In this document: one piece after another, positions 56,696 to 64,000 of the stretch
How the letters are laid out: the number at the start of each line of letters is the position of its first letter
Numbering within the stretch: the first letter of the stretch is position 1
Source of the DNA: UBA4416 sp040387475
GTDB taxonomy: Bacteria; Bacteroidota; Bacteroidia; B-17B0; Aurantibacillaceae
NCBI GenBank assembly: GCA_040387475.1
Contig: JAZKDT010000032.1
Coordinates: 52,515-116,514 of the forward strand
Direction of reading: 5' to 3'
DNA length: 64,000 nt
Made by a program: the position numbers and the translations under genes
The notes under the pieces: model-generated
Told to the model about the DNA's origin: nothing
The model's input: only the letters and a program-made list of their open reading frames with translations
Databases searched by the model: none

Positions 56696-56953
56696 GTGAA
56701 GAAACCGGAATCAAAAACCAAATCTAGTCCCGAAGTGGATCCGGAAGCATTTTATGCTAGGGTGGCTAAAAATGTTAAAAAATTACGTTTGAAAAAGGGA
56801 TTAACTCAAATCGAACTTTCCTACGATATGGATGTGACCAAACAGGTCATTCAAAAAATCGAGGCTGGTAAAATGAATTTGACATTAAAAACTCTGTTAA
56901 AACTTTCCAGTCATTTGGAAACAACACCGGCGGAATTAATTGACGTTATCTAA
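56696..56953 (+). CDS. XRE-family helix-turn-helix regulator
   Basis: 85 residues from a GTG at 56696; no ATG lies closer in frame. The HTH is 'NVKKLRLKKGLTQIELSYDM' followed by 'VTKQVIQKIEAGKMNLTLKTLLKLSSHLETTP' (HTH_3/Cro-C1 type, about residues 26-80). Small, DNA-binding, likely autoregulatory. It reads away from the SpoIIE-like gene; the dyad at 56642-56667 is between them. Possibly a regulator of the integrated element. Confidence 0.85.
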   Translation: MKKPESKTKSSPEVDPEAFYARVAKNVKKLRLKKGLTQIELSYDMDVTKQVIQKIEAGKMNLTLKTLLKLSSHLETTPAELIDVI

Positions 56954-57422
56954 TTTTAGTTTTCGTTGTTAACGGAAACCTCACAAAGTCTTATGCATAT
57001 ATTTTGGTGGTGAATTCACAAATTACATATTCTTGTGGTTTAATTGGCGCTTGATTTATTGACATCAATAATCAGATTTTTTAAGAATTCAAGAACAAGA
57101 ATTAATTTTGGCATATATTTCTCGAATTCACGAGAAAAACTCCATAAAAAAATATCACTTGATTCCGGGTGGAATTCGACAAAATCTGAATTTAAAAATC
57201 AAAATTCAGGAATAGTTGTCAAGAGGCGATTTGAAACATATAGTGACATTTAAAGACGACTTCAATCAATTCAATACATTTCCGGTCGGATAAAGGTCTT
57301 TTTTGTCGTTTTTAAACGGGTAATCTTTTTTCTTGACACAAAAAACGAAAAAATCAATTATTGAAGGCGATAATTCAGACCGGCGTTTTCTACCGCTAGG
57401 GTATAAACGAACCGGTCCATTA
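56954..57422. other. 469-base intergenic stretch, no gene; small hairpins
   Basis: I see no convincing gene here. It contains a near-perfect hairpin just after the XRE stop (56959-56979, GTTTTCGTT against AACGGAAAC, one G-U) and TTTCTCG/CGAGAAA at 57118-57137. The rest is AT-rich, with several short open frames that begin with TTG and look like noise. Confidence 0.4.
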
Positions 57423-57755
57423 TCAGGCATCAGTTGTTTCATCTTCGTGATCTTCCGCTACCGGTTTCTGAATAATTGGTTCCGGTTTGGTGAATTCCCA
57501 AATGAGCCAAATAATCGTAATGGCTAAAATGATCAGGGATATATAGAAGAAAATATTCACGATTTTGTCATTTCCTTTTTCGGCCATGATTACTTTAGTA
57601 CCAATTGCTTGGATACCGTCTGCCGGTATTTGCATTTTTGGTGCGGGCACATACAGGTCAGTGAGCGTTGCAAATTTTCCGCTGTTCGAGTAAAGTGTCC
57701 TGATCTCATCTTCTATGATACCGAAGAAGTCAAAGAAATTTTCATTGTGTACCAT
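57423..57755 (-). CDS. Small single-span membrane protein
   Basis: 110 residues with one strong transmembrane helix ('IFFYISLIILAITIIWLIW', about 68-87) and an acidic C-terminal tail. The N-terminal ~60 residues are soluble. It begins 3 bases after the stop of the Cys-rich gene (57759), so the two are a pair. No family recognised. Confidence 0.6.
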   Translation of the reverse strand: MVHNENFFDFFGIIEDEIRTLYSNSGKFATLTDLYVPAPKMQIPADGIQAIGTKVIMAEKGNDKIVNIFFYISLIILAITIIWLIWEFTKPEPIIQKPVAEDHEDETTDA

Positions 57756-57758
57756 TGT

Positions 57759-58163
57759 TTATATTTTTTCAAGGTGAATAATTTTATCTGGATCGATCCA
57801 CATCGCTATGGTGCCATACAATGCAACTTTTCGTCCTAGTATAATTCCTGCAATCGGAGCAACTTCAAAATTGAAACCGAGTAGTTTTAGTGCCGGAATA
57901 TCCATTTGTCTATAACCGCGGTCATAAACATCTTCAATAATAATAGTATTCTTTTTGTTTTCCTTTTTTCGGTAATTGACCTGGAAATCTTCCGAAGCCA
58001 GATCCATATTGTTTTTTTTGGCCTTGTCCTCATCACAACAGAATTCAGCGTCACTTCGTTTATCACAAAGGCAAATTGTGCAATCAGGTAAGGCGCATTT
58101 TTTACCAGCACATGGGTTAGTCATATGCAGGAGTTGAGTTGGGTTTAATGTTTTTTTTTTCAT
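57759..58163 (-). CDS. Small Cys-rich N-terminal protein
   Basis: 134 residues; 'CAGKKCALPDCTICLCDKR' (residues about 18-36) and 'FCCDEDK' provide eight cysteines in the first third, suggesting a zinc ribbon or treble clef. The rest is 'EDVYDRGYRQMDIPALKLLGFNFEVAPIAGIILGR' and 'ALYGTIAMWIDPDKI'. It looks like a metal-binding cytoplasmic protein, coupled to the downstream membrane protein. Function unknown. The pair sits inside the integrase-bearing module. Confidence 0.6.
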   Translation of the reverse strand: MKKKTLNPTQLLHMTNPCAGKKCALPDCTICLCDKRSDAEFCCDEDKAKKNNMDLASEDFQVNYRKKENKKNTIIIEDVYDRGYRQMDIPALKLLGFNFEVAPIAGIILGRKVALYGTIAMWIDPDKIIHLEKI

Positions 58164-58397
58164 CTTTATTTATTTTTTATGGTTAATAGTAGCAAGTTTA
58201 TAACATTCATGAGCTGCGATAACGGACAGTAAGAAAGACGGTAAGCAAAACAGTTAGATAGTAAGATGAATAGTTAGCCTAAGTAAGCGTTTATCAATGA
58301 AATGCGGCATTTTTGTAAGACCAAAAAACATCCGTATGAACCCCTTACTGCTGAATAAAATAGTAGGGTAATTTCACATAAAATTATGCGCAGTCAG

Positions 58398-59288
58398 TTA
58401 CTTTATTCTTGAAAAATACTTTTCAGTATTAATCACATTGTTCTTGTTTTTAGGATATTTCGAGGGTGTCATATTGGATAACAGGCTCTCTGGATTATCG
58501 TCAGCAAACATTGCAAAATTCGAAATAAGCAGTCTAACATATTTCATTTTGTTATTGATGCCGTCATTATCATACTTAACATAAAACTGATAAATGAAAT
58601 AGGCTATAGTTGACTTTACTTCAGTACCAACTTCAAAATATTGTTGATGACCTGGCTGGCCGCATGCGGTAAAATTACGTGCAATGAATTTTCGAACACC
58701 CTGTTCAGTCATGTAGGTTTTTCCAGTAGCCGGATTTATTTCTTTGGTAAGAATCATAAAATAATATTCAATTTGTGCATCAGTCGCTTTACAAACAATT
58801 TGTGGCAAAATTACCGTAGTTGACTTACCTGAGTTATTAGTTATTTTTTCTTTTGAATCATCTTGAAGAGGCTCAGGAATAACTTCATTTGACAATAGTT
58901 GTGGTTTGACCTCCAACGCAAGATGGAACACATCGGTGCAAACATCCAACAATGGGTCAATCATATCATCGATTACTGTTTGAAATTTGCAAGCTTCCCT
59001 AAGCTGAAGTGTCAAAATCGCTTTATATCTATATCGCTTACATAGATTCTTAATGTGATGTAAGTACCCTACAATTTTCTCTGGATTATCACGACGGTTA
59101 CTAATCTGCTTTTCGAGTGTAGGAGAAAATTGCAATAAAAAATCAAACGTCATCTTGTCATATCCTGGCCACATTAACCTTCTATTATTAATGTCGTACG
59201 CGTCACTTTTTGCGAGCAACGCTGCTGTTAAAAATGCATTTTTTTCAAGTAAAGATTTGTGTAAATCTGAGGTATAATTATTTTGCAT
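58398..59288 (-). CDS. Unrecognised 296-residue protein next to the excisionase
   Basis: 296 residues, soluble. Features: 'DAYDINNRRLMWPGYDKMTFD', 'YLHHIKNLCKRYRYKAILTLQLREACK' (about 75-105) and 'NFTACGQPGHQQYFEVGTEVKSTIAYFIYQFYVKYD' (about 205-240). No motif recognised. It starts 20 bases after the HTH gene stop, in line with integrase and HTH genes, so it probably belongs to the mobile module. GC lower than backbone. Confidence 0.6.
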   Translation of the reverse strand: MQNNYTSDLHKSLLEKNAFLTAALLAKSDAYDINNRRLMWPGYDKMTFDFLLQFSPTLEKQISNRRDNPEKIVGYLHHIKNLCKRYRYKAILTLQLREACKFQTVIDDMIDPLLDVCTDVFHLALEVKPQLLSNEVIPEPLQDDSKEKITNNSGKSTTVILPQIVCKATDAQIEYYFMILTKEINPATGKTYMTEQGVRKFIARNFTACGQPGHQQYFEVGTEVKSTIAYFIYQFYVKYDNDGINNKMKYVRLLISNFAMFADDNPESLLSNMTPSKYPKNKNNVINTEKYFSRIK

Positions 59289-59307
59289 GGTTAGAGGTTT
59301 TTATTTG

Positions 59308-59604
59308 TTACTTCTTTTTTTTTAATTCATTTGATTTAAGATATTCCATTAAGTGCTCATGGGTGTATGTAATCTTTCGACCACCATCTTCACGAATGAA
59401 ACTGATCTTTCGAGCATTCCTCAGATGCTGGAGTTTTTTCGTTGACATTTTAAGAAACTCAGCTGCCTGGGCGTCAGAATAGGTTGAATTTACTTCAGCC
59501 GAATTTTGCGACAGCATCGTTTCGATTTTATCGAGGCGCTGTAAAAGTGGCTTCAAAGAATTTAAAAAATCCATTTCTGAAATGACAATGACTCTGTTTT
59601 CCAT
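59308..59604 (-). CDS. Excisionase-like/MerR-type HTH protein
   Basis: 98 residues. The C-terminal half 'TYSDAQAAEFLKMSTKKLQHLRNARKISFIREDGGRKITYTHEHLMEYL' (about 41-89) is the HTH_17 domain of excisionases and small regulators. The N-terminal half is a coiled coil with 'FLNSLKPLLQRLDKIETMLSQ'. Common beside Bacteroidota tyrosine integrases, as here; likely aids excision or regulates the element. Confidence 0.8.
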   Translation of the reverse strand: MENRVIVISEMDFLNSLKPLLQRLDKIETMLSQNSAEVNSTYSDAQAAEFLKMSTKKLQHLRNARKISFIREDGGRKITYTHEHLMEYLKSNELKKKK

Positions 59605-59834
59605 TTTACTTGGTTACGATTAAAAAATGTTTCAATAAAATGGAAGAGGTTAAAGAAAAGAGCTGAGTAAAATCACTATTAAATTCTTCCTGCAATAGAA
59701 TATATTACAATGCAAATATAATTTATGAAATGTACATAATCAAATACAGGCCTTTTGTATCAATGAATTACAGAGCATTATTTCTAAAAAATACATTAGA
59801 AAATGACACCATTTTGCAAAATCGTGTGTCGGAT

Positions 59835-59853
59835 TTGTGTCGATCGGACACAA
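59835..59853. terminator. TTGTGTC/GACACAA dyad downstream of the integrase
   Basis: TTGTGTC (59835-59841) and GACACAA (59847-59853) around a 5-base centre, with a further GTGTCGG half site at 59826-59832. It lies 36 bases past the integrase stop. Could be a terminator or a recombinase-binding site. Confidence 0.3.
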
Positions 59854-59888
59854 AAAATCGAGAAACTACCTGTGGAAAACTTGTTATA

Positions 59889-61184
59889 TTATTTTCCGAG
59901 AACCATTAACATTGTCTCATCTAAAGCCTCTTCATCGAATGACGCTAAATACATTTCTGTAACCTTGATTGATTTGTGCCCTAGCGCTTTTGATATACTA
60001 TACAGATCCGCTTTCTTTTTTCTCGCGACATTACTAAAAGAGTGGCGACTGGCGTGAAAATGCAGCTTCTTGTCAAGCTTCGCCAACGCTGCAAGTTTTT
60101 TGAGATCACCATTGATCATAGTACATTTTGCTTCGATTTTTTTACGAAACGTTTCTTCATCAATAAATACATCGTCATTTGAAAGAATCGGAAATAAATA
60201 ATCGTTAGGATTTAAGTTACCTTTTGTATACTCTTTAATAATTCTTAAAGACTGTAAGTTTAACAGGATAGATTTATAATGTCCGGTTTTCCCCATCTCA
60301 TAGTATAGTCGCTTGCCAACTAGATTATTCATTTTCAATAAAATCAAATCGGTGATCCTGATCCCAGCATTATTATAGGAGAAGAAAAAATAGTTTCTTG
60401 CGTTGATTAATCGTTGTTGGGTATGTTTATTCAATTCAATATTTCTTAATTGGTCCATTTCTTCAACGGATAATGTAACTTTCCGAGTCGCTGTGTATTT
60501 CATCTTGACGGTGTTGAAAGGATTTTTATCTCTTGCCATCAATGGCACGGTTTCGTTCATGGCTCTATATAGAATAGAACGAATAGTTTTAAAGTGATAG
60601 GTGAGTGTGTTATTTTTAACCCCAACAATTTCTTTTCCTTCTTTTGAAATACTTCCTTTCAATAAATGTGTTTTATAGTCCTCAAGAAACCTAACATCTA
60701 CATCCGAAAACAATAATGCCTTCCCTCCGGTAAATTCTTCAATCCTTTTTAAAACAGAAGTTAAGTTCTTACTGGTACGAACTTTTTTTCGATCCATAAG
60801 TGTTTGTGCAAATGCCTTCGCATAAGACATGAAATTTGCCGCCTTTTTATATTTAAGTGACGCATTATTTTTAATGACTTCTGAGCTTTGAACTCCGTCT
60901 GTAAGCGAGACCTGTTGTTTGACTCTTACTACCTCATTGTATTTAATTTCAATATCCGTATTGATGGCTTTGGCATTCGTCATGGGGACTTTGTCCGTTG
61001 TGAGCTTAGAACGAGTTTCAATGAGACGGCAATTGCCATCGTCCCAATTTTCGGGTTTTGCGGTATATCCGGTCGCCATATACTTTGGCTTACGGTTAGC
61101 CGTAATTCTTATCATTATTGGATGCTTTCCATCCGAATAAGTTTTATATTTGTACAGTACAAGGGCTACTTTTGGCGACGACAT
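59889..61184 (-). CDS. Tyrosine-type site-specific integrase
   Basis: 431 residues, full length. Catalytic residues visible: Arg276 ('NNAGIRITDL'), His377-Ala-Ser-Arg380 ('FHASRHSF'), His403 ('LGHKSI') and the nucleophile Tyr412 ('EMYLAS'). The N-terminal arm-binding and SAM-like core-binding domains are of the Bacteroidota type ('YKTYSDGKHPIMIRITANRK', 'YAKAFAQTLMD'). It opens the mobile module and its start faces recJ, where the attachment site is expected. Intact and probably functional. Confidence 0.9.
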   Translation of the reverse strand: MSSPKVALVLYKYKTYSDGKHPIMIRITANRKPKYMATGYTAKPENWDDGNCRLIETRSKLTTDKVPMTNAKAINTDIEIKYNEVVRVKQQVSLTDGVQSSEVIKNNASLKYKKAANFMSYAKAFAQTLMDRKKVRTSKNLTSVLKRIEEFTGGKALLFSDVDVRFLEDYKTHLLKGSISKEGKEIVGVKNNTLTYHFKTIRSILYRAMNETVPLMARDKNPFNTVKMKYTATRKVTLSVEEMDQLRNIELNKHTQQRLINARNYFFFSYNNAGIRITDLILLKMNNLVGKRLYYEMGKTGHYKSILLNLQSLRIIKEYTKGNLNPNDYLFPILSNDDVFIDEETFRKKIEAKCTMINGDLKKLAALAKLDKKLHFHASRHSFSNVARKKKADLYSISKALGHKSIKVTEMYLASFDEEALDETMLMVLGK

Positions 61185-61189
61185 AACGG

Positions 61190-61219
61190 TTAATTTTAGA
61201 ATTGATATCCTAAAATTAA
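61190..61219. promoter_or_regulatory. Inverted repeat upstream of the integrase
   Basis: TTAATTTTAG (61190-61199) and CTAAAATTAA (61210-61219) form a 10-bp dyad with a 10-base spacer, 5 bases upstream of the integrase ATG. Possible operator or recombinase site. Confidence 0.4.
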
Positions 61220-61363
61220 TCCATATGGTTGAAACACGGTTGAAACTGAACGGTCGTTTTACGAACAGTCAGGAACAGTTAAGAATTAAGCGGAAATCCG
61301 AAAACCCTTGTCAAACAAGCAATTAGAAGAATTAACCAGAAATAAGAAGAAAGTGCTCGACTC

Positions 61364-61419
61364 TCGAGCGAAGTCGAGAACAAATAATTGATTTTAGAAC
61401 GCTTCTCGACTTCGCTCGA
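61364..61419. repeat. Palindromic TCGAGCGAAGTCGAGAA repeat, island right edge
   Basis: A perfect 17-bp inverted repeat: 61364-61380 against 61403-61419, spacer 22 bases. The right copy overlaps the region in which the recJ frame begins with a TTG at 61388. The core is shared with 12528-12541. A dispersed Bacteroidota intergenic repeat, and a possible junction. Confidence 0.7.
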
Positions 61420-61474
61420 AGTGACAACTCACGAGAATGAAAAGTCACACAAATTAAACACTAGCCCAACATTC

Positions 61475-63181
61475 GTGGAAAAGAAATGGAACATACATCA
61501 AATCAGTAACCCCGGGGTTGTTTCTTCTTTGCAAAACGAATTACTGGTGGATAAAACCATTGCCAGTTTATTAGCCTTAAGAAGCATCAGCACCTTTGAG
61601 GATGCCAAAACATTTTTTCGTCCTTCGTTAGATATGCTGCACGACCCCTTTTTAATGAAGGGAATGGGTGTGGCCATCGAACGTATTGTAAAAGCCATTG
61701 CCAATAAAGAAAAGGTATTGATCTTTGGCGATTATGATGTGGATGGTACAACATCTGTGGCACTGGTGTATAGTTTCTTTAAAACCTACATTGATGAAAT
61801 GCGCTATTATATACCCGACCGTTACGCGGAAGGTTACGGCATTTCGTTCAAAAGCATTGATTACGCAGCAGAAAACAATTACTCGTTAATTATTGCCTTA
61901 GACTGCGGCATTAAAGCCAACGACAAAATTGATTACGCCAATTCCAAAAACATTGATTTTATTATTTGCGATCACCATTTACCCGGTGATGAAATTCCGA
62001 AAGCCATTGCGGTACTGGATCCCAAGCAACATGATTGCCCCTACCCTTACAAAGAGTTGGCGGGTTGCGGCATTGGATTTAAACTGGCACAGGCTTTTTG
62101 CATTCACAACAGCATTGATACCGAAGCCGTTTTTAAATACCTCGACCTGGTAGTGACTTCCATTGCGGCAGACATTGTGCCCATTACCGGCGAGAACCGC
62201 GTGCTGGCGCATTTTGGATTAAAGCAACTCAATACCGACCCTCGTCCGGGTTTAAAAGCTTTACTGGCACTTAATAAACAACCAGACAGGGAACTTGACG
62301 TGAACACGCTGGTGTTTACCATTGCCCCGCGCATTAATGCAGCGGGACGCATTGAGCACGGATCAAAGGCCGTTGAACTATTGATCAGCGATACCGATGA
62401 AGCCACCGAATTCTCTAAAAAAATAAATGAGACCAACTCTCAGCGCCGCGATATTGACATCAGCATTACCGACGAAGCGTTTGAGACCATGGACATGGAC
62501 CCCATCACGCCTTTCAAAAAATCAACGGTGTTATTTAATCCATCCTGGCATAAAGGCGTTGTAGGCATTGTAGCCTCACGCATGATTGAACGGTACTACA
62601 AACCAACCATCATCTTAACCGAATCTAACGGCATGGCCACAGGCTCTGCCCGCAGTGTAAAAGATTTTGATGTATACACCGCCATTGAAAATTGCAGTCA
62701 TTTACTGGAGCAGTTTGGCGGACATAAATTCGCGGCCGGTTTGTCGCTTAAAACAGAAAATGTAAAAGCCTTTACCGAAGCCTTTGAGAACGAAGTATCG
62801 CGCACCATTAAAGATCACATGCTGGTACCTGTTGTTGAAGTAGACCTGGAAATTACACTGGATGATATCAGCGATAAGCTCATTCGCATTCTCAATCAGT
62901 TTGCACCACATGGGCCGCATAACATGATGCCTACATTTTGCAGCCGCGGCGTATTAGATACCGGCTTTGCCAAAGTAGTTGGCACCAATCACTTAAAGCT
63001 GGAAGTGTATCAGCCAAATACAAAGCTCACTAAAATAGAAGCTATTGCTTTTAATAAAGGGGATTATTTAAATTTCTTTAAGCGCAACATTCCGGTAGAT
63101 ATCGTTTACAAAATTAAGGTGAATGAGTTTAGGGGAACCACTTCTATTCAGCTGATGATTGAAGAGATCAAAGCTTCGTAG
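61475..63181 (+). CDS. recJ: Single-stranded-DNA-specific exonuclease RecJ
   Basis: 568 residues from the GTG at 61475, giving 'MEKKWNIHQI', the usual start for Bacteroidota RecJ. The frame is open from a TTG at 61388, but that start lies inside a palindromic repeat and adds 29 odd residues. DHH phosphoesterase motifs: 'GDYDVDGTTS' (85-94), 'ALDCGIKAND', 'CDHHLPGDEIP' (165-175) and 'GCGIGFKLA'. The C-terminal DHHA1 domain has 'GGHKFAAG', and the OB-type end 'INQFAPHGPHN'-like. RecJ degrades single-stranded DNA 5' to 3' in recombination and mismatch repair. Backbone gene. Confidence 0.93.
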   Translation: MEKKWNIHQISNPGVVSSLQNELLVDKTIASLLALRSISTFEDAKTFFRPSLDMLHDPFLMKGMGVAIERIVKAIANKEKVLIFGDYDVDGTTSVALVYSFFKTYIDEMRYYIPDRYAEGYGISFKSIDYAAENNYSLIIALDCGIKANDKIDYANSKNIDFIICDHHLPGDEIPKAIAVLDPKQHDCPYPYKELAGCGIGFKLAQAFCIHNSIDTEAVFKYLDLVVTSIAADIVPITGENRVLAHFGLKQLNTDPRPGLKALLALNKQPDRELDVNTLVFTIAPRINAAGRIEHGSKAVELLISDTDEATEFSKKINETNSQRRDIDISITDEAFETMDMDPITPFKKSTVLFNPSWHKGVVGIVASRMIERYYKPTIILTESNGMATGSARSVKDFDVYTAIENCSHLLEQFGGHKFAAGLSLKTENVKAFTEAFENEVSRTIKDHMLVPVVEVDLEITLDDISDKLIRILNQFAPHGPHNMMPTFCSRGVLDTGFAKVVGTNHLKLEVYQPNTKLTKIEAIAFNKGDYLNFFKRNIPVDIVYKIKVNEFRGTTSIQLMIEEIKAS

Positions 63182-63183
63182 CT

Positions 63184-63400
63184 GACTTCGGCTCCGCTCA
63201 GTCACCGGGTATCCCAATCAGCTTCTCGTCATTCTTTTTCCTTGACGAAAAAGAACCAAAAAGTCAAGGCAAAAGACCAACCCCCATTTACCCCGCAACA
63301 ACTTCCCGGAATGGTGGTTCGCTCTCTTTTGCCAAAAGCAGCCGCACTATTACCAACGTATGCGGTGGCGTAAGCTTTTCCTGAGCAGCTAACCGCTTAT
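63184..63400. repeat. Long dispersed repeat, copy 1
   Basis: Begins GACTTCGGCTCCGCTCAGTC and includes CCTTGAC...GTCAAGG, a hairpin. About 80 percent identical by eye to copy 2 at 63642-63858, in the same orientation. Immediately after recJ; noncoding. Confidence 0.75.
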
Positions 63401-63584
63401 ATCAATGCTTGAAAATTAATGCCTGTTCTAAAAGGGCCTATTAAAATTTAGCGTATAAATCAAGCCGTTATCAAAAGCGATGGAATTTGTGTAGATTGTT
63501 CGGGCTGTTCGCGAAGCGCTTCGAACAATCAGATTGATGACGCGCAGATTTTAGCTAAATTTTAATGAGCCTTGATTTTTTTGT

Positions 63585-63612
63585 TAACTTTTTGTATCAA
63601 AACAAAAAGTTA
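63585..63612. terminator. Hairpin TAACTTTTTGT/ACAAAAAGTTA
   Basis: 11-bp perfect inverted repeat (63585-63595 and 63602-63612) with a 6-base loop, between the two long repeat copies. Terminator-like, or part of the repeat family. Confidence 0.4.
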
Positions 63613-63641
63613 GTGAAAACATTTGTTGAAAGATACTTTTG

Positions 63642-63858
63642 GACTTCGGCTCCGCTCAGTCACCGAGTATCCCAATCAGCTTCTCGTCATTCTTTTTCCT
63701 TGACGAAAAAGAATCAAAAAATCAAGGCAATTCACCAACCTCCATTTGCCCCGGAGTGCCTTCGCAGAATGGCGGTTCGCACCGAATTGCCAAAAATCAG
63801 CCGCACCATTACCAACGTATGCGGTGGCGTAAGCTTTTCCTTAACAGCTAACCGCCAA
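63642..63858. repeat. Long dispersed repeat, copy 2
   Basis: Second copy of the unit at 63184-63400, same orientation. The copies differ by scattered substitutions and short indels. Open frames across it (such as 63565-63885) are probably not genes. Nothing else was recognised from here to 64000, where another GC-richer repeat-like stretch begins near 63930. Confidence 0.75.
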
Positions 63859-64000
63859 TATGCTGTAAGTATGTTAAAGGCCTAGACTTTATGACAATGA
63901 TTTTGTGCAGCAATAGTTTATAAAAGCAACGAAGACTTGGCGCCAACAGGCAACAAGGCGTGAGATGTTTTATAAACGGTTGCGGGTGAAGCGATAGCGG

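Larger units (their letters stand above)
12548..61363. mobile_element. Putative integrase-bearing genomic island (defence plus surface cargo)
   Basis: Backbone genes (yebC on the left, recJ on the right) enclose ~48.8 kb of strongly AT-rich, accessory content: restriction, abortive-infection-like and other defence genes, an IS21 element, and at the right end an excisionase-like HTH gene and a tyrosine recombinase whose start faces recJ. Similar short repeats (TCGAGCGRAGTCGA) flank the block in direct orientation at 12528 and 61364. Limits are inferred; the block may be several insertions accreted at one hotspot, and the flanking repeats belong to a dispersed family, so they may not be att sites. 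Confidence 0.4.

Noticed and set aside
57044..57527. Short ORFs at 57044-57253 and 57333-57527
   Set aside because: Weak starts and noise-like composition; the second overlaps the C-terminal end of the real minus-strand gene at 57423-57755.
58190..58290. GTAAG/GTTAG short direct repeats as iterons
   Set aside because: Short, irregular and only a few copies in AT-rich DNA; no replication gene nearby.
63565..63885. 106-residue ORF after recJ
   Set aside because: Lies over the second copy of a dispersed repeat and is not a normal protein sequence.

Overview
The window looks like a scaffolded draft (possibly metagenome-derived) from an AT-rich Bacteroidota, probably a flavobacterium-like lineage. 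The evidence is: five proteins ending in type IX secretion (T9SS) sorting tails (two type B/CHU_C, three type A), an IS21 element and tyrosine integrase of Bacteroidota type, TAnnTTTG-like -7 promoter boxes, little Shine-Dalgarno signal, and dispersed palindromes of the TCGAGCGAAGTCGA kind. A run of 10 Ns at 31596-31605 marks a scaffold join. Genus and species cannot be decided from the sequence.

Layout. (1) 1-12.5 kb, chromosomal backbone, nearly all + strand: two large T9SS surface proteins, a sterol desaturase/fatty acid hydroxylase-family enzyme, a YihY/BrkB membrane protein, a DUF2279 protein, a metallo-beta-lactamase-fold hydrolase, a TPR membrane protein, a small minus-strand protein and YebC. 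(2) 12.7-45.8 kb, a dense defence island. It holds, in order: DUF5131 three-Cys protein/TcmP/type III Res/type III Mod/UvrD-like helicase-nuclease, all on the minus strand and interrupted upstream by an IS21 insertion; a + strand operon of AbiH fused to a Cys-His-Asp domain, a PD-(D/E)xK protein, a DUF3883 nuclease and a 1523-aa Hsp90-like ATPase-DUF3883 (NO VEIN-like) protein; an ABC-three-component (ABC-3C) operon with a small Bell-like partner; an ApeA-like HEPN protein; a TIR-like/KAP NTPase; several unknown genes; and a second HEPN protein. (3) 45.9-61.2 kb, a minus-strand module: a five-gene operon of T9SS type A beta-propeller proteins, a LuxR-type response regulator with a TPR-SpoIIE phosphatase, a divergent XRE regulator, small unknown genes, an excisionase-like HTH protein and a tyrosine integrase. 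(4) 61.4-64 kb, backbone again: recJ followed by long dispersed repeats.

The integrase next to recJ and the change of gene content after yebC suggest that about 48.7 kb between yebC and recJ is integrated or accreted DNA. The boundaries carry copies of one short repeat, but a clean att pair is not proven. The most interesting material is the ABC-3C operon, in which two adjacent proteins share a short Q-[IL]-N-[IV]-x2-N-x-G-N-I-x-M motif, C-terminal in the first and N-terminal in the second. This is the arrangement expected of bacterial amyloid or homotypic signalling motifs. The second point of interest is the AbiH fusion/GHKL/double-DUF3883 operon. Both are proposed functions read from sequence only.
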